From Kwoniella bestiolae CBS 10118 (taxonomy: Eukaryota; Basidiomycota; Tremellomycetes; Tremellales; Cryptococcaceae): a stretch of DNA of 64,000 nt. The notes beneath the pieces were generated by a model that was not told the origin of the DNA, searched no databases, and saw only the letters and a program-made list of their open reading frames with translations. The position numbers and the translations under genes are program-made. The stretch lies in assembly GCF_000512585.2 (NCBI RefSeq), contig NC_089241.1, positions 7,644,001 through 7,708,000 of the forward strand, written 5' to 3'. This document shows positions 42,164-53,188 of this stretch, in pieces; position 1 is the first letter of the stretch, and each line of letters starts with the position of its first letter.

Positions 42164-44999
42164 CTATCCCGGGAATCCCCCTGGCATTTGGGTTTCATCC
42201 GTGTTCTCCACACCTTCACCCCCTCGACCATTCACAACATCTCCAGCCATCTGCAGCAACTATGAACAACGAAAATGTATCAGTCAAATCCCACCGCTCG
42301 TGTGCTCAGATGACAAAAGAAAACTCACAGCCTGCAAAACATTATCCAGCTGATCCCTAGGCGCATTCTGCATCTCCCTCCTACCCTGCAACCGCCTCCA
42401 TTCCTCCTCTATTCTCGCTCTATAATTATCAGGGTTATTCGTAGCTATCTCAAATACCCTATTAACAAGATCCATCATCATCCCTCCTCCGCCAATAGCC
42501 CGTCCATTATTGGTCGATCTCAATCCAGAGAAATACGCATCGTCATATATCGACGTAGCGGTCGTAGGAGGAAGGGGGTCGAATGAATTGAATGGTCTGG
42601 AGGTTACCACGGGAGGTAAGAAGCCTACGAACGATGTTGATTCGGAGCATAGGACGTGTCGACAGATGTATAATGGGATTGGGAGACCTTCGTCCAACGG
42701 ATCTCGGGGTGATTGGATCAGTGCCAATGCATCATCTCGAGCTTCTTTGGCGGAAGATTCGTTAAGTTTCGGTAATGCCAGGGCGACTTGCTTGGTAAAC
42801 CATGAGATGCGCTTTTCGTCCTTCCACAATGCCTCGGAACGAGAGACGTAGATGTGCGAGAGAAGGTGCATGACGTTGGATGGTGTCTCACTGTAGTGTG
42901 GAACTAGTTAGCTAAATCCGGCGGTTGCTCTAGGAATTAGAAAGCTCACCTAAATCCAGCTTCAACCTGTAGTAAAGGATCACTTCTCGCTCCTTCTGGG
43001 AGGTTTGCACCAATTTTATCCGCTAATAGAGTTACCACTTGAGGGAAATCCGTGATGGCTTCCTGCAATGCCTCATCACTCTTCGTGTGATCCTAAACCT
43101 TCATATAAGCTGTTGTCCTATTGATGAAGGCATGGGTAGCTTACCTTGCTCTTCTTACTTTCTTCTTCCTGCCTCAATGCCAAAGCCTTAGCATAAGCCA
43201 TACCAGGATATGCAAACCAGCTAGCAGCGGCTGGCGAAGTATCTCCCTGTTCAAGCATAGACAGTAACCATGGTCCATTATTCGACTTGACAGCCAAGAA
43301 ATCGAGCCAGAAAACACTCCCGTGGGGGTCACCCTATTTCACATAGTCAGCCGTAGTCAATATCGCATCTTATTATCTAGCTTACCTCAGGATCTAATGC
43401 ATATAGCAGTTTAGCAAAGTTGAAAGCTGTTACCCAACAGCCTCGACGACCTAGATAACTGTTCCGAGGCGGCTGTCAGCTTGAGAAAAAATACTCGATA
43501 ACTTGAGAACTGACGATATTATACGATGTAAAGCAGTGAACATCGGTCTATTCTCTACTCTATCGAAGTCTAACCTCGATGCGCCGGACGAGACACTGAA
43601 AGAGGGCATGAGACATCGATCGAAAGCGTATAGTGCTCGTTCGGCATATTCGGAGGCAGCACCGATATCTACTTCATGTTAGCACCATACACATTTTTGA
43701 ATTGGAGAAAACCACATACCCGATTGTAATCTATACACTTCACTCATCTGTAACAACGTATCGACATGCCAAGGATATACCTGCAGCAGAGCCATAAGTT
43801 CGTTCGGGTCTGAATAAATCTCATCAGCTGATCGCATGTATTGAAGTGGACATACAGCTACTCACCATGCGACCGCACAGCACCCATAAACTGCCGTTCA
43901 ATCTCCCTCCATGGTCCAGTATGCTCAAACGTGAACCACTTTTCACCCTTATCTATCCTTTCTTTCCCCCTTCTCTCATACAGCTCCTCCACCTCGTTAT
44001 CTATCATCTCTCGCATCACCAATCCTGCTAATGACGTCGCAGGTGGATAGGTGGGTTTGGGCTTGGATATTGTATACCTTAGCTTGGCGGATGGTCCAGG
44101 TCGGTGTCGATTTGGTCCGGTGGTTGCTGAGGATGCGATCTAACAGAAACGATGAGTTGACCGTGACTCATTGAAGGGTTTTGCAACTCACAACTTTGGA
44201 GCCGAAGAAACGCCGTAGTTCTGCATCTGCATCTAGGTTCTTTGGGTCTACCGATAAGAGGTTTCTGCGATTAAATCGTTCAAATGAGCTGGGCACTCCG
44301 GTATAGCTGAACCATGAAACGGTTAGCTCACCTGAAAGCCATAGCTGATCTTGTCTCTCCTGCACCCTCAACCGCACGTGAGGGTCCAGCTTCTGATGAC
44401 TTGTCATCACCATACCTACCAACTGAGCGTCAGCTGATCCGGCTGGTAACGTTCTAAGCGAGCTAACATACTGTAATTTCAGTTCCGCCAATGCTCTATC
44501 CACCTCGTCCATCCCCGCAAATGGATCAGCTTTCTTCTTCTTCTTTCCTCCCTTAGCTGGTGTTCCTGGTGTATCGGTTGCAGGCGTGCTGGTTTCTCCT
44601 TCTAGAGCGGCAGAGGTAGGCTTTTTCTTCTTGTTCTTCTTCTTCTTGCTCTATTCGCAACATCAGCTACTCTCGCAGTCAAGTTCTTTAATGGCCAGCT
44701 AACCTTTTTCACCGGTGCTGACGGTGGATCCTCCTCCTCGTCCTCTTCTTCTTCCTGCACTTCTTCGTCTCCACCTAGCTACATATCGAGTCAGCATCAC
44801 ACCCTCACAGTGTACAAGCACAGTGTTCACTCACAGCTGCAAAAGCGTTAAAAGGTCCACCTCCACTCGCTTTACTTTCCTCTTCTTCTTCTTCCTCTTC
44901 GCCCTCTTCTTCAGGGGGTACTTCTTTCGGTGTAGCTGCTTTGAGAGCTTCTAGCTCTTCTAGTTCCCTCTGCTGCCTTTTGTTGAGCCTCTTGGACAT
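42164..44999 (-). CDS. TCF25: TCF25 / Rqc1-like ribosome quality control factor
   Basis: Thirteen exons on the minus strand (44999-44835, 44778-44704, 44650-44472, 44415-44332, 44264-44192, 44139-43866, 43809-43720, 43668-43515, 43458-43386, 43333-43145, 43092-42950, 42890-42329, 42259-42164) give 719 codons, 718 residues. The N-terminus MSKRLNKRQQRELEELEAL, a Glu run and Lys-rich blocks (KKKKNKKKK) are typical. The TCF25 domain follows: NLLSVDPKNLDADAELRRFF, PWHVDTLLQMSEVYR, FDRVENRPMFTALHR, YLGRRGCWVTAFNFAKLL and SHIYVSRSEALWK. In yeast Rqc1 works with the ubiquitin ligase Ltn1 on stalled ribosomes. Donors GTTAGC (exon 2) and GTCAGT (exon 8) are unusual. It is divergent from the uS17 gene. 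Confidence 0.93.
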
Positions 45000-45435
45000 G
45001 TTTGCGTGTTGCTGTGGAGATGCAATGTGTAATATGCTAGATGGCGGGGAGATATGTCAACATACCATTCATCTTCTAACTTTCCAGACGATCATCCATC
45101 CATCCATCCACAACGTCATGCATCCTCCAACTGCCCATCGGATCCGATGTTGACCACGTGAGAGTCATGATTACCACTCGCCAAAGCGGTGACTTCCGTG
45201 TGAAAGGGTGAGCAAGTGCCACAGCTGAAAACGACATTTTCTACAAAACTCCGTGAAATTCCGCCCAGCTTTTCAGTAATTCCTAGCCATTTGACATTCG
45301 TGGTGCATGTATGGCACTTTCGTTGTGTGACCTCTCCATGCTCCAGTGACTGGCCTTGCTCGCTACCATCATCTTCGTTAATATCACTAATCAACCTAAT
45401 CCTTCTCCTTCTCTCCATCCCTCAACACATCCAAA
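45000..45435. promoter_or_regulatory. Shared upstream region of TCF25 and uS17 genes
   Basis: 436 bp between divergent starts. The region holds a CATC tandem repeat at about 45093-45110 and a pyrimidine-rich stretch just before the ribosomal protein gene at 45395-45430, as often seen at ribosomal protein gene starts. No TATA box is evident. Confidence 0.45.
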
Positions 45436-46547
45436 ATGGCCGAGCAAACTCAAAGTGCCTTCCAAAAGCAACCCATCTTCCAAAACGCCAAATCCAGAGG
45501 TACGTTGTAATACTATTTCGGTGGTTAGAAGTGGAATATGGGGAGAGGTGGAATGTTGAGCGATGTGAAGGAGGGAAATGCTGATCATTCGTTGTTACTC
45601 CTTCTGCTCTATCTTACGCTCGCTCATGATACTCTCCTGTACTCGACGCTCGTCCTCTGGTCTCGCTGCGAATGGATATTGATTGGAACTCGCTGATATG
45701 GTGGATTTTGGATAATTGTCATTATGGTGGATTATTCGTCAATCTGGGAATTGTTTTTGGAATGGCATCGCACACACAGGCGGAAAGAAGGTCACTGCTA
45801 GAACCAAGAGATGGTACAAGGATGTCGGTCTTGGGTTCAAGACTCCCTCTGGTGAGTTGTGCTGCTCGTTTTTTTGAGAAGGTTTAGGTGTATTGGACAA
45901 TGGGGGAATATGATACGGGATCGTCGAAGTGGATGTCCTGCTATCTCGTCGCCCACGTCGCCTCGATCATACGTAAAAGAAGAAGAACGATAGTCAACCG
46001 TCAGAATGGGTTTACTGATCTGAACGTACCACTCGCAGAGGCTATCAACGGTACCTACATCGACAAGAAGTGCCCCTTCACCGGTGATGTTTCCATCCGA
46101 GGAAGAATCTTGACTGGTGTCGTCCACTCCACCAAGATGACCAACACCATCATCATCCGAAGAGAGTACTTGCACTTGTGAGTGAAAATTTCCTCGTCAA
46201 TACGACAATCCCAGAAAGACGACCATACCGCGAGGTACAATGGAGCGTATACTGATGATCTTATGAATCATCGTAGCATCCCCAAATACCGACGATACGA
46301 GAAACGACACAAGAACCTCGCCGTCCACTGCTCCCCCGCTTTCCGAGTCGAGCAAGGTGACCAAGTTACCGTTGGTGAGTATTTCCTTCTATACACGATC
46401 AATCAACCTCGGCTGTTGTAGGTCATGAATGTTAACTAATCTTATGATTTGACTACAGGTCAATGCCGACCTCTCTCCAAAACCGTCCGATTCAACGTCC
46501 TCCGAGTATCCAAGAACAAGGCTGCCAAGGGTTTCGCCAAGTTCTAA
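45436..46547 (+). CDS. RPS11: 40S ribosomal protein uS17 (S11)
   Basis: Five exons (45436-45499, 45780-45851, 46039-46177, 46277-46374, 46459-46547) give 154 codons, 153 residues, close to the 155-158 of other eukaryotes. The protein starts MAEQTQSAFQKQPIFQNAK and carries WYKDVGLGFKTP, DKKCPFTGDVSIRGRILTG, STKMTNTIIIRREYLHFIPK and RRYEKRHKN, then a basic end KNKAAKGFAKF. uS17 is part of the small ribosomal subunit body and binds 18S rRNA. The first two introns (280 and 187 nt) are long for this window; no convincing snoRNA was found in them. Confidence 0.98.
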
Positions 46548-46965
46548 GATGGTTGTTTGAGATTGGATTGGGATTGTTAGGGCAGTGTATACTTGATGCA
46601 TAGCATTATCACGAATTGTCTTGGTGGTTTGTGGGTTGCAATAAGTGGCTTTAGGACTTGAGCTGGGAAACGGGGTTGTTCGTTCGGATTGTTACGCCGT
46701 CAGCGTACAGGACTGGAGTCTCTATGACACATGCCACTGTGCAGCTTTGTCCACTCTAGCTGCTTTGCGTGGATGTCAGTCATTCGCACTTCCTGTTCGT
46801 CTGCAGGAATTGCCTGACAAACAAAATCTTGTGCCTCTGATTGTATCCTAGTGAGACCAATTCAATGTCCCTCCACCTGCACTGACCACCTAAGTAGTCA
46901 GTCAGGTTAGTGATTATTGAGGATTGTGATCAATTCACATTCTATGACCATACTCTAGACGCAGC
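46548..46965. other. Spacer between uS17 and the polytopic membrane protein gene
   Basis: A 418-bp region that must hold the 3' end of uS17 and a promoter. No clear TATA box, terminator or repeat was seen. Confidence 0.4.
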
Positions 46966-48968
46966 ATGTCCGAACGTACCCCTCTGCTCCCCACGCATAC
47001 AAACGCAGAAGCAGGGCCGAGTCGCCCAGTACCGCAAGCAACCTTGAACACCGAAGCCAACATACTCATTTCCCACCTCAAATCACCTTCGACCGTATCC
47101 TACGCTCCCTTAAACCTACAGATAGACCTAGCAGTACATCTATATGCCTTACATCTACTAGATCCGAAGCGATACAAAAGCCATGTATCTATTAGAGCGA
47201 GGATATCAGATTCTGAGCTGGGTAGGAAATTGAGAGAGGCTATTAATGATCGGATAGAGGATCTGTTGGATGGGCATTGTAATTTGGCTGAAAGTGTTGA
47301 TGAGGATGAAGATGGAGATGGCGAGATGCAGGGGATATTCTGGAGACGGTGGAGAGTCAATGAGGATAACGATAGAGCGGTCAATGGTATGTGCATGTGA
47401 TGATCTCTCGAAAAGGGGATCTGATGGCTGACTGATAAAGGATATTCCATGTTCGTATATAGTGATCGATTTGTTATTACCTCCTTTCGCACCTTCTTCC
47501 CATCCTTCGCCTTTCCAATCTCATCCGCTCGTACGTCATATCTTAGAATTGACATGGAATAGAGGTGTATATATACAAGATGTGCATCCCCAGACCAGAC
47601 TTTCCAGACTGCAGAGGAGGATAGCGGAGATCGCTACACCGTCGTGAGTGATCATCATCTGGTCGACCTCTGTAAACGAAGCAACGAGCTGATTCAAATG
47701 CATACACGTATAACAAGGCGACTACACCTTCTTCACCTCTTGTATTTCCTCATCCTCTATGGCTTGACATTGGGTATATCTCTATCGCATGGGAATAGGA
47801 TATCACCCTACGACCCGTCTTCGGAGAACCCAAGGTGGTCGAGGCGGGAGGTATGGTGGGTGCTATGGGCAGGATCAGACTTGATACATGTATGTCAAGC
47901 CTTTCTCCCTTCCTTATCTTCCAATCGAATTGAAAACCAAGCTGAAACAGTGATCATGCCGTCTAGTCGATCCAATATCCAATACCCACCATCCGACGAG
48001 TCCTCCTACTACCCCTCCATCTCTCATTCCTCCTATCCCTCTTCCCCTCATACGGTCAGCTATCGTACACCCTCCTCCTCCTCTCCATCCCAACGATGAC
48101 ATTCTCCCTCGTGCTTCCCAATACCCCATCCATACCCATCCTCCTTCCAAGTCTACTACCTCTGTCAATCCTGCTCAAGCGAATACTAGTCCGCTCAGTC
48201 CGATCAGCCGGTTTACTCATGCCATTGGTACTGGGGCTGTTCGTACTTTTCAGCTGGTCGATGAATGGAGATATATTCAGGGGGTTCTATCAAACCCTCT
48301 CTTCACGTACGATCACCGTGCTCTACACAACTGCAAACACCAAGATCTACACCCCGCTCCAAACTCAAGTCGCAGAACCGATAGAAGAAGGCATATCACC
48401 CTTCGCAGCAAGGCTCACCATATTCATCACCCTCTCTCTCCTCCTGGTCTTCTCAATGCTCTTAACTGCCTCAAGGGCAATTATGACCCCTCGCGAGCGA
48501 TGGGATCGAGAGGACGAGAGAAGATGGAAAGGAGCTGTGAAAGAGGGTGATAATTGGGAGAAAGAGTTTGGTGTGCGCGTGGCTGGAGAGGCTAGAGAGG
48601 GTTTTTGTGAGGGGGTGAAGAGGTATACTTGGGGATGTGTTTGTGAAATGGATGAGGAAGAGGCGGGAAGAGCTCAAGTGGGGTATGAGAGTATCACTGG
48701 AGGGACAATCGATGGTGTTTCTGCAACTGAGGGTGGACCGAGAAATAAACACGACCAAGTAGGATATCACGGCTCATCGTCTAAACCTATCTCACCGGTC
48801 TTACCTCCCCCTCTTAATCTCATTACACTCCCCCTCGATATATTAAGCATGATGCCTCTTGGACATTTGTCGGATACAGTGGATAAGGCAAGATACAGCA
48901 TACGGCTTGTCATAGCTGCTTTAGTCTGTTTACCGTTCTATCTCGTATCGATGTTGTATCGCTCGTAG
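46966..48968 (+). CDS. Polytopic membrane protein of unknown function
   Basis: Four exons (46966-47386, 47463-47643, 47718-47889, 48060-48968) give 561 codons, 560 residues. The last intron (170 nt) contains an open but frame-breaking stretch. Removing it joins WAGSDLIH to LSYTLLLLSIPTMTFSLVLP, which completes a hydrophobic segment. The N-terminal 200 residues are cytosolic, starting MSERTPLLP with an acidic insert. About six hydrophobic segments follow, among them LLHLLYFLILYGLTLGISL, LLMPLVLGLFVLFSWSM and a C-terminal LVIAALVCLPFYLVSMLY. Between segments lies a charged loop (MTPRERWDREDERRW). I do not recognise the family. An RTPLLP-type N-terminus is common in vacuolar membrane proteins, which is only a hint. 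Confidence 0.75.
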
Positions 48969-50719
48969 CCCTTCAGAAATGCAATACAGGATGCAATGAA
49001 CCTCCTCAAATCCACTACTTCATTCGCAGAGTGTCCAGGTCAGATCCAGATCCGGTAGTCATCTGGTAATGCAGCAATTGAGTTTAGCTTATCAGATGTG
49101 CTTGAGATTAAGTTTGAGAGCATTATTAGTATGGGAAGATGAGAGATTTACTAGCACACTTCCAATGAGATGCTGAACTGCAAAACCAGAGTAAAGTTCT
49201 TTCCAAAGGCGCTCGCTGGATTAGCGTATAGCTTGGTTCTTGGCGATTGATGAAGCTAGGTTCGAAGATCTGATATTACTAGGCCTTACCAGGAAAGAGC
49301 AACGTTGCCAAAGTACACGAATCGGCTCCACCGGCAACACAGCCTCTGGTAACGGTGACACCATTCTCTTGATTGGGTAGTATGTCGTGTTGACATGTAT
49401 GATACAGACGGACGAACCAAGATATTGGGTCGGTCTTCCGAGACACCATGTTCACCGTGACCATGTGGCATTCGTTTATACCGTTCTCGGTGGCCGTATA
49501 TCGTATAACAATGGTATGGTCCAATGTCCGAAGTACATTTCCGGACATACATAATTGCATGCAGCACATAATGGACTATTCCGAGACTTACGGTTATGTA
49601 TAGGTCTGGTAAGAATGATAGATGTCTCTCCGTTCATCATGAGAAACATGGCTTCGTTTTTTTTTTTTTGTTCTTTGTCTTTTGCTTCTTCGATGGATTG
49701 TGGATGCATAATTAAGCGCCATCCTGCTCTTGCATTTCTTCTGCCCTATGCCCCTCCCAGCCCATATGTTCGGATGTACAAGTACTGAAGTCAGGTCCGG
49801 TTTTTAAGGAACTGCTTATAGCAATTAACTCTAAATACCTCCGACCGAAAGTGGTAGAGGTTAATTATCTTCTATTGTTCTTCTTCTACTTCTCGTTTCT
49901 TCTTCTCTCTTCCATCTTCGGATTTGTCAATATCGAATACAGGTGGTACCTCGGTCAGATGCGTGACTGAACTGAGTGGTAAGACATCCTATTGTCCTCT
50001 GATACACCTCATGTCCTCTTCCTATCCTCACGGCAGTACATCGAAGAAGCGCGTAACCTCTCAGATCCCCCTTTCCGTCAATCTATTGTTCAACACGTAG
50101 GACAACCCTCTCTGATGTTCTGCTTAATTAAACAATAGAGTGTTAATCCGAATGAATCGCATCAACCTGTCCAGGTGGCGTTTCTCGTTCCCAATTCTTC
50201 TGGAGCACCAGCTGTTCCACCTTGCAATCCTAGCTCGGTTACGATCATCCATCTGTTCGTCCTTTCACACGTTTCGAAGATTTTTGTTCATCACTATTGT
50301 TCTCTTGGCACCTTACGTTATTCTACTGGGTCCGTGCGCTATCTCCTATTTGGCAGATTATTGTTCTATGCTTAATTATGTAGGTTTTGCGAGATCCACA
50401 CCGGGTTACCCTTTTCAACCTCACAAGGGGGAAATGGATGTCTTGTGTACAATAAGACAGCTTCCAGTGGCGTAGACTGACAATAAAGCAAGAGGAAGTT
50501 GTTCGGAGAATCATGGAGAGGTGGGTTCTGTTTCTGATTCTGATTGTTCTTGTGTCATGTATAACTAAGTACAAAAGGTGAAAAGTTTCCAGAGTTCAGA
50601 TGTTATATATAATTAGTTGAGTTGGACCGAGACATACACACAAAGACACAACTTCTTCCCATCAACTATACACAGAGATTGATCGTACCTTTACTCTATA
50701 ATCTATAATCAACGTCAGA
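48969..50719. other. Intergenic region of 1.75 kb
   Basis: The gap lies between two plus-strand genes. It contains a run of 13 T at 49657-49669, and open frames on both strands that lack good starts (49279-49569 on -, 50140-50475 on +). The last 110 bp hold TATATAT at 50604-50611 before the CPL1-like gene. No other gene could be supported. Confidence 0.45.
50604..50611 (+). promoter_or_regulatory. TATA-like box before CPL1-like gene
   Basis: TATATATA lies about 110 bp before the ATG at 50720, followed by a CACA-rich leader. Confidence 0.4.
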
Positions 50720-51848
50720 ATGATCGTACCTATCATCATTGCCGCTCTGGCTATCCGGTCCGTCGAGGCCGCCACCTATATAGGGTGTGTGGATCCCGCC
50801 AACGTACCAGCAGGCTCTTCAACTACCATCAGCACCGATGTTAACGCCTGTATAGTGAGTATGGCCCTCATTCTCATGTGGGAGCGAGGCTGATTGGTCT
50901 CTTAGAACTTCTGCACAACGGCTTCTACCACAGACGCCTTTTATAGCAACGTGGATGGAATGTGTACTTGTACTTCCTCTAGTGGCTCATTTACCATATA
51001 CGAACAAGCCCAAGATTCCGGTGGCACATGTTCGTCCGACCAAGCTTCAGCAAGTGCATCTACCATTCGAACCTCATATATTAGTGTTGGGCAGCTAACA
51101 GGACTGTGCTGTAGGCTTGGATCCTGAACACTCCTTTCGGGTTCTCCGGATGCTACTCCCAGACAGTTAGTCAAGGACGAACACGTACTACGTTCCCATC
51201 TTCTCCCGAAGGATGTCTGGCAAATTGCGCAACCTATGAGGGCGCCGCCTTGTCCCGAAGTAACAACCTGTTGGTCTGTCAGTGTGCAGATACTTTGGAT
51301 GGAGATGGAGCCGAAGTCTGTCAACCTGCATCCGCCAGTGGAGGATTCTACCTTTACGGCCAATCCCTCACTGAACCCACTGCTCTGGCTCGTAGACAAC
51401 TTAGAGAACGTCTTCGTAGAGCCCAGATCGCCAGGAACCAGTACTGTCCTTCAAGTCTTACCGCGTGTATGATTGGCTGTGATCACGAAGCTTTCGAAGT
51501 GAGTAATTGTTTGTCGTACAACCAGGTCCTGGAAAGTAAAGACTGGTTACTTGCTGCTTGGCACAGTGCATTGACACACAGGCAGATCTAGAGGCTTGTG
51601 GGGGCTGTATGAACGGTTTGTATGGACCTACCGTCAGAAATGCCATTGCCACTGGAGTAGAGTAAGTCTATTCCATACCGGTCCCATATGCAGGACTACC
51701 CTTGCTGACCCGTCATCCCTACTTCAGTTGCTCTGCTCTTCCCAATGTCGCTCTGGGCGGTGTCACCTGTACAAGGGGTCAATGCGAAGTATCAGCCTGT
51801 AAATACGGCTATGCGTTGGTAGACAACCAGTGTGTAAGGATGCTTTGA
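50720..51848 (+). CDS. Secreted cysteine-rich protein with CPL1-like domain
   Basis: Five exons (50720-50854, 50906-51049, 51115-51498, 51567-51661, 51728-51848) give 293 codons, 292 residues. A signal peptide is clear (MIVPIIIAALAIRSVEAA). Two WSC-like Cys-rich parts follow (YIGCVDPANVPAGSSTT, then FGFSGCYSQTVSQG with CLANCATYEGAA). After a dibasic stretch (RRQLRERLRRAQ, a possible Kex2 site) comes the CPL1-like domain: YCPSSLTACMIGC, FECIDTQADLEACGGC, GVTCTRGQCEVSACK and GYALVDNQCV. CPL1 of Cryptococcus neoformans is a secreted protein linked to capsule and host response. This paralog's role is unknown. The second intron starts with GC (GCAAGT...TAG): a GT donor nearby gives the wrong frame. 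Confidence 0.88.
51050..51114 (+). other. GC-AG intron in the CPL1-like gene
   Basis: The intron begins GCAAGT, the standard form of GC donors, has CTAAC at about 51095 as branch point and ends TGTAG. Using the GT at 51054 instead leaves the reading frame broken, with TAG in frame at the acceptor. Confidence 0.7.
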
Positions 51849-52096
51849 GGTGTGATGCTGGATTTCTTCATTTCGTAGCTTAGAGATTTGCATTTCAACC
51901 CAAGTGATACTTGGACTTTACGCTGGACGTTTTCGCATCGATAGATCAGTTAGTATCATCATACCATATAGTGTAGTATACCCCTTAACGTAACGACGAC
52001 GACATGCCTATGAATGACAATATAATCATACCATATTTACCATTAATTTCTTCACCATCTCGCGACTGTATCTATTCCATACCTCTCAGAGTCCGT

Positions 52097-52808
52097 TTAC
52101 TCCAGTCCCAACCCCTTCAACCTGGCTCTACCAATCAGCCAAACATCCCCCAGCCCCCTCTCACACTCCTTCTTCCATTCCGCACTATCAGGCGATTTTA
52201 TTCGATTTTTCACTTCCCCCGAACCTATCTCAGGTTGATTCGTGGGATGATCATCTGGGAGAGGATGGGGCGATCGTGGGAGGTCTAAAACCGATTCGAA
52301 CTCAGGTATGATTTCTGCCCTCGATCGTCCATTCACAAAGGTTATATATCGTAATCCAGGGTATATCGTACAATACAATTCGTTGAGATGAGCCAGTCTA
52401 ATCACACAACCCAGTCAGCTCATATTGCTCTACATCGATCAAGGACCAGCTGAGGAAAACATACCTATCCAGAACGACTTTCGGCGTAACAACCGAATTA
52501 CCCTGCTCCTTCCCACTCAACTTGCTCAGCCCCTTAACCTCCCCAATCATCGGATGACCACTTATAAACTCCCCCTTCTCATCCCATGTCCAATCGTTTG
52601 ATACCTCCTTGCAAATATCTATGAGCTCGTTATAGCTTTTCGGAGGGGATGGTCGAGCGGTAAGACGGAGGAGGACGGAGGGGACGAGGAGGTTCCGGAG
52701 GGCAGAGGAGGGCTCGAAGAGGAGGATGAGGAGCGATTCGAGGGCTGGTGCGGAGGAGAGGGAGGTTAGGGAGAGGATTGAGTCGGGGTCGGAGGAGGTT
52801 GTGGTCAT
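52097..52808 (-). CDS. OHCU decarboxylase (uric acid degradation)
   Basis: Two exons on the minus strand (52808-52465 and 52397-52097) give 215 codons, 214 residues. The enzyme, 2-oxo-4-hydroxy-4-carboxy-5-ureidoimidazoline decarboxylase, makes S-allantoin from the second intermediate after urate oxidase. Family marks are the N-terminal helices ending in SYNELIDICKEVS, the catalytic GHPMIGEVKGLSKLSGKEQG block, LAHLNELYCTIYPGLRYITF and NGRSRAEIIPEFE. The His of GHPMIGE is the expected catalytic residue. There is no SKL-type peroxisomal signal at the C-terminus. It is divergent from GNL1. Confidence 0.9.
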
Positions 52809-53188
52809 TTCGAGTCGAAAGTTGTAGTTCCTTGTAGTATTTTCGAGTAGACCTGTTAAATATCAAGGTAACAGCATCTGATTCAGAATACTCATTCACC
52901 AGGTATATATAGTAAAGAGCGAGATAAGCACGAGTACTCCGATCAATCCGGCTCCGATAACGATGTGACAACCGGATTAGTCTCAATTTGATTCCGTTCA
53001 AGCATACCTCGGATCCGAGCGTTGGGATGTTATGACGTCTATAAAAACGCATCCTCCCAAAAGTTTGTTCATCTGGTGCTTCGACCACAAAATCAATCAC
53101 ATCATCTTCCTTTCTTGGGAAACAACTCCATCGAACAACAAAGAGACATCTATCCCAAAGAGCACATAACCTAGGAAGCCCCCTCACA
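52809..53188. promoter_or_regulatory. Shared upstream region of OHCU decarboxylase and GNL1 genes
   Basis: 380 bp between divergent starts. A TATATAG-like stretch lies near 52903-52910. No other clear element was seen. Confidence 0.4.

Noticed and set aside
45500..46038. C/D-box snoRNA inside the long introns of the uS17 gene
   Set aside because: ATGATA and CTGA strings occur, but no full RTGATGA box with matching terminal stem was found.
49279..49569. Minus-strand Cys-containing frame
   Set aside because: No signal peptide, no introns, no recognised domain; both overlapping frames on this strand are equally open, which argues against coding.
50140..50475. Hydrophobic plus-strand frame before the CPL1-like gene
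   Set aside because: It starts with GTG, its hydrophobicity follows from T-rich DNA, and it lacks family or splice support.
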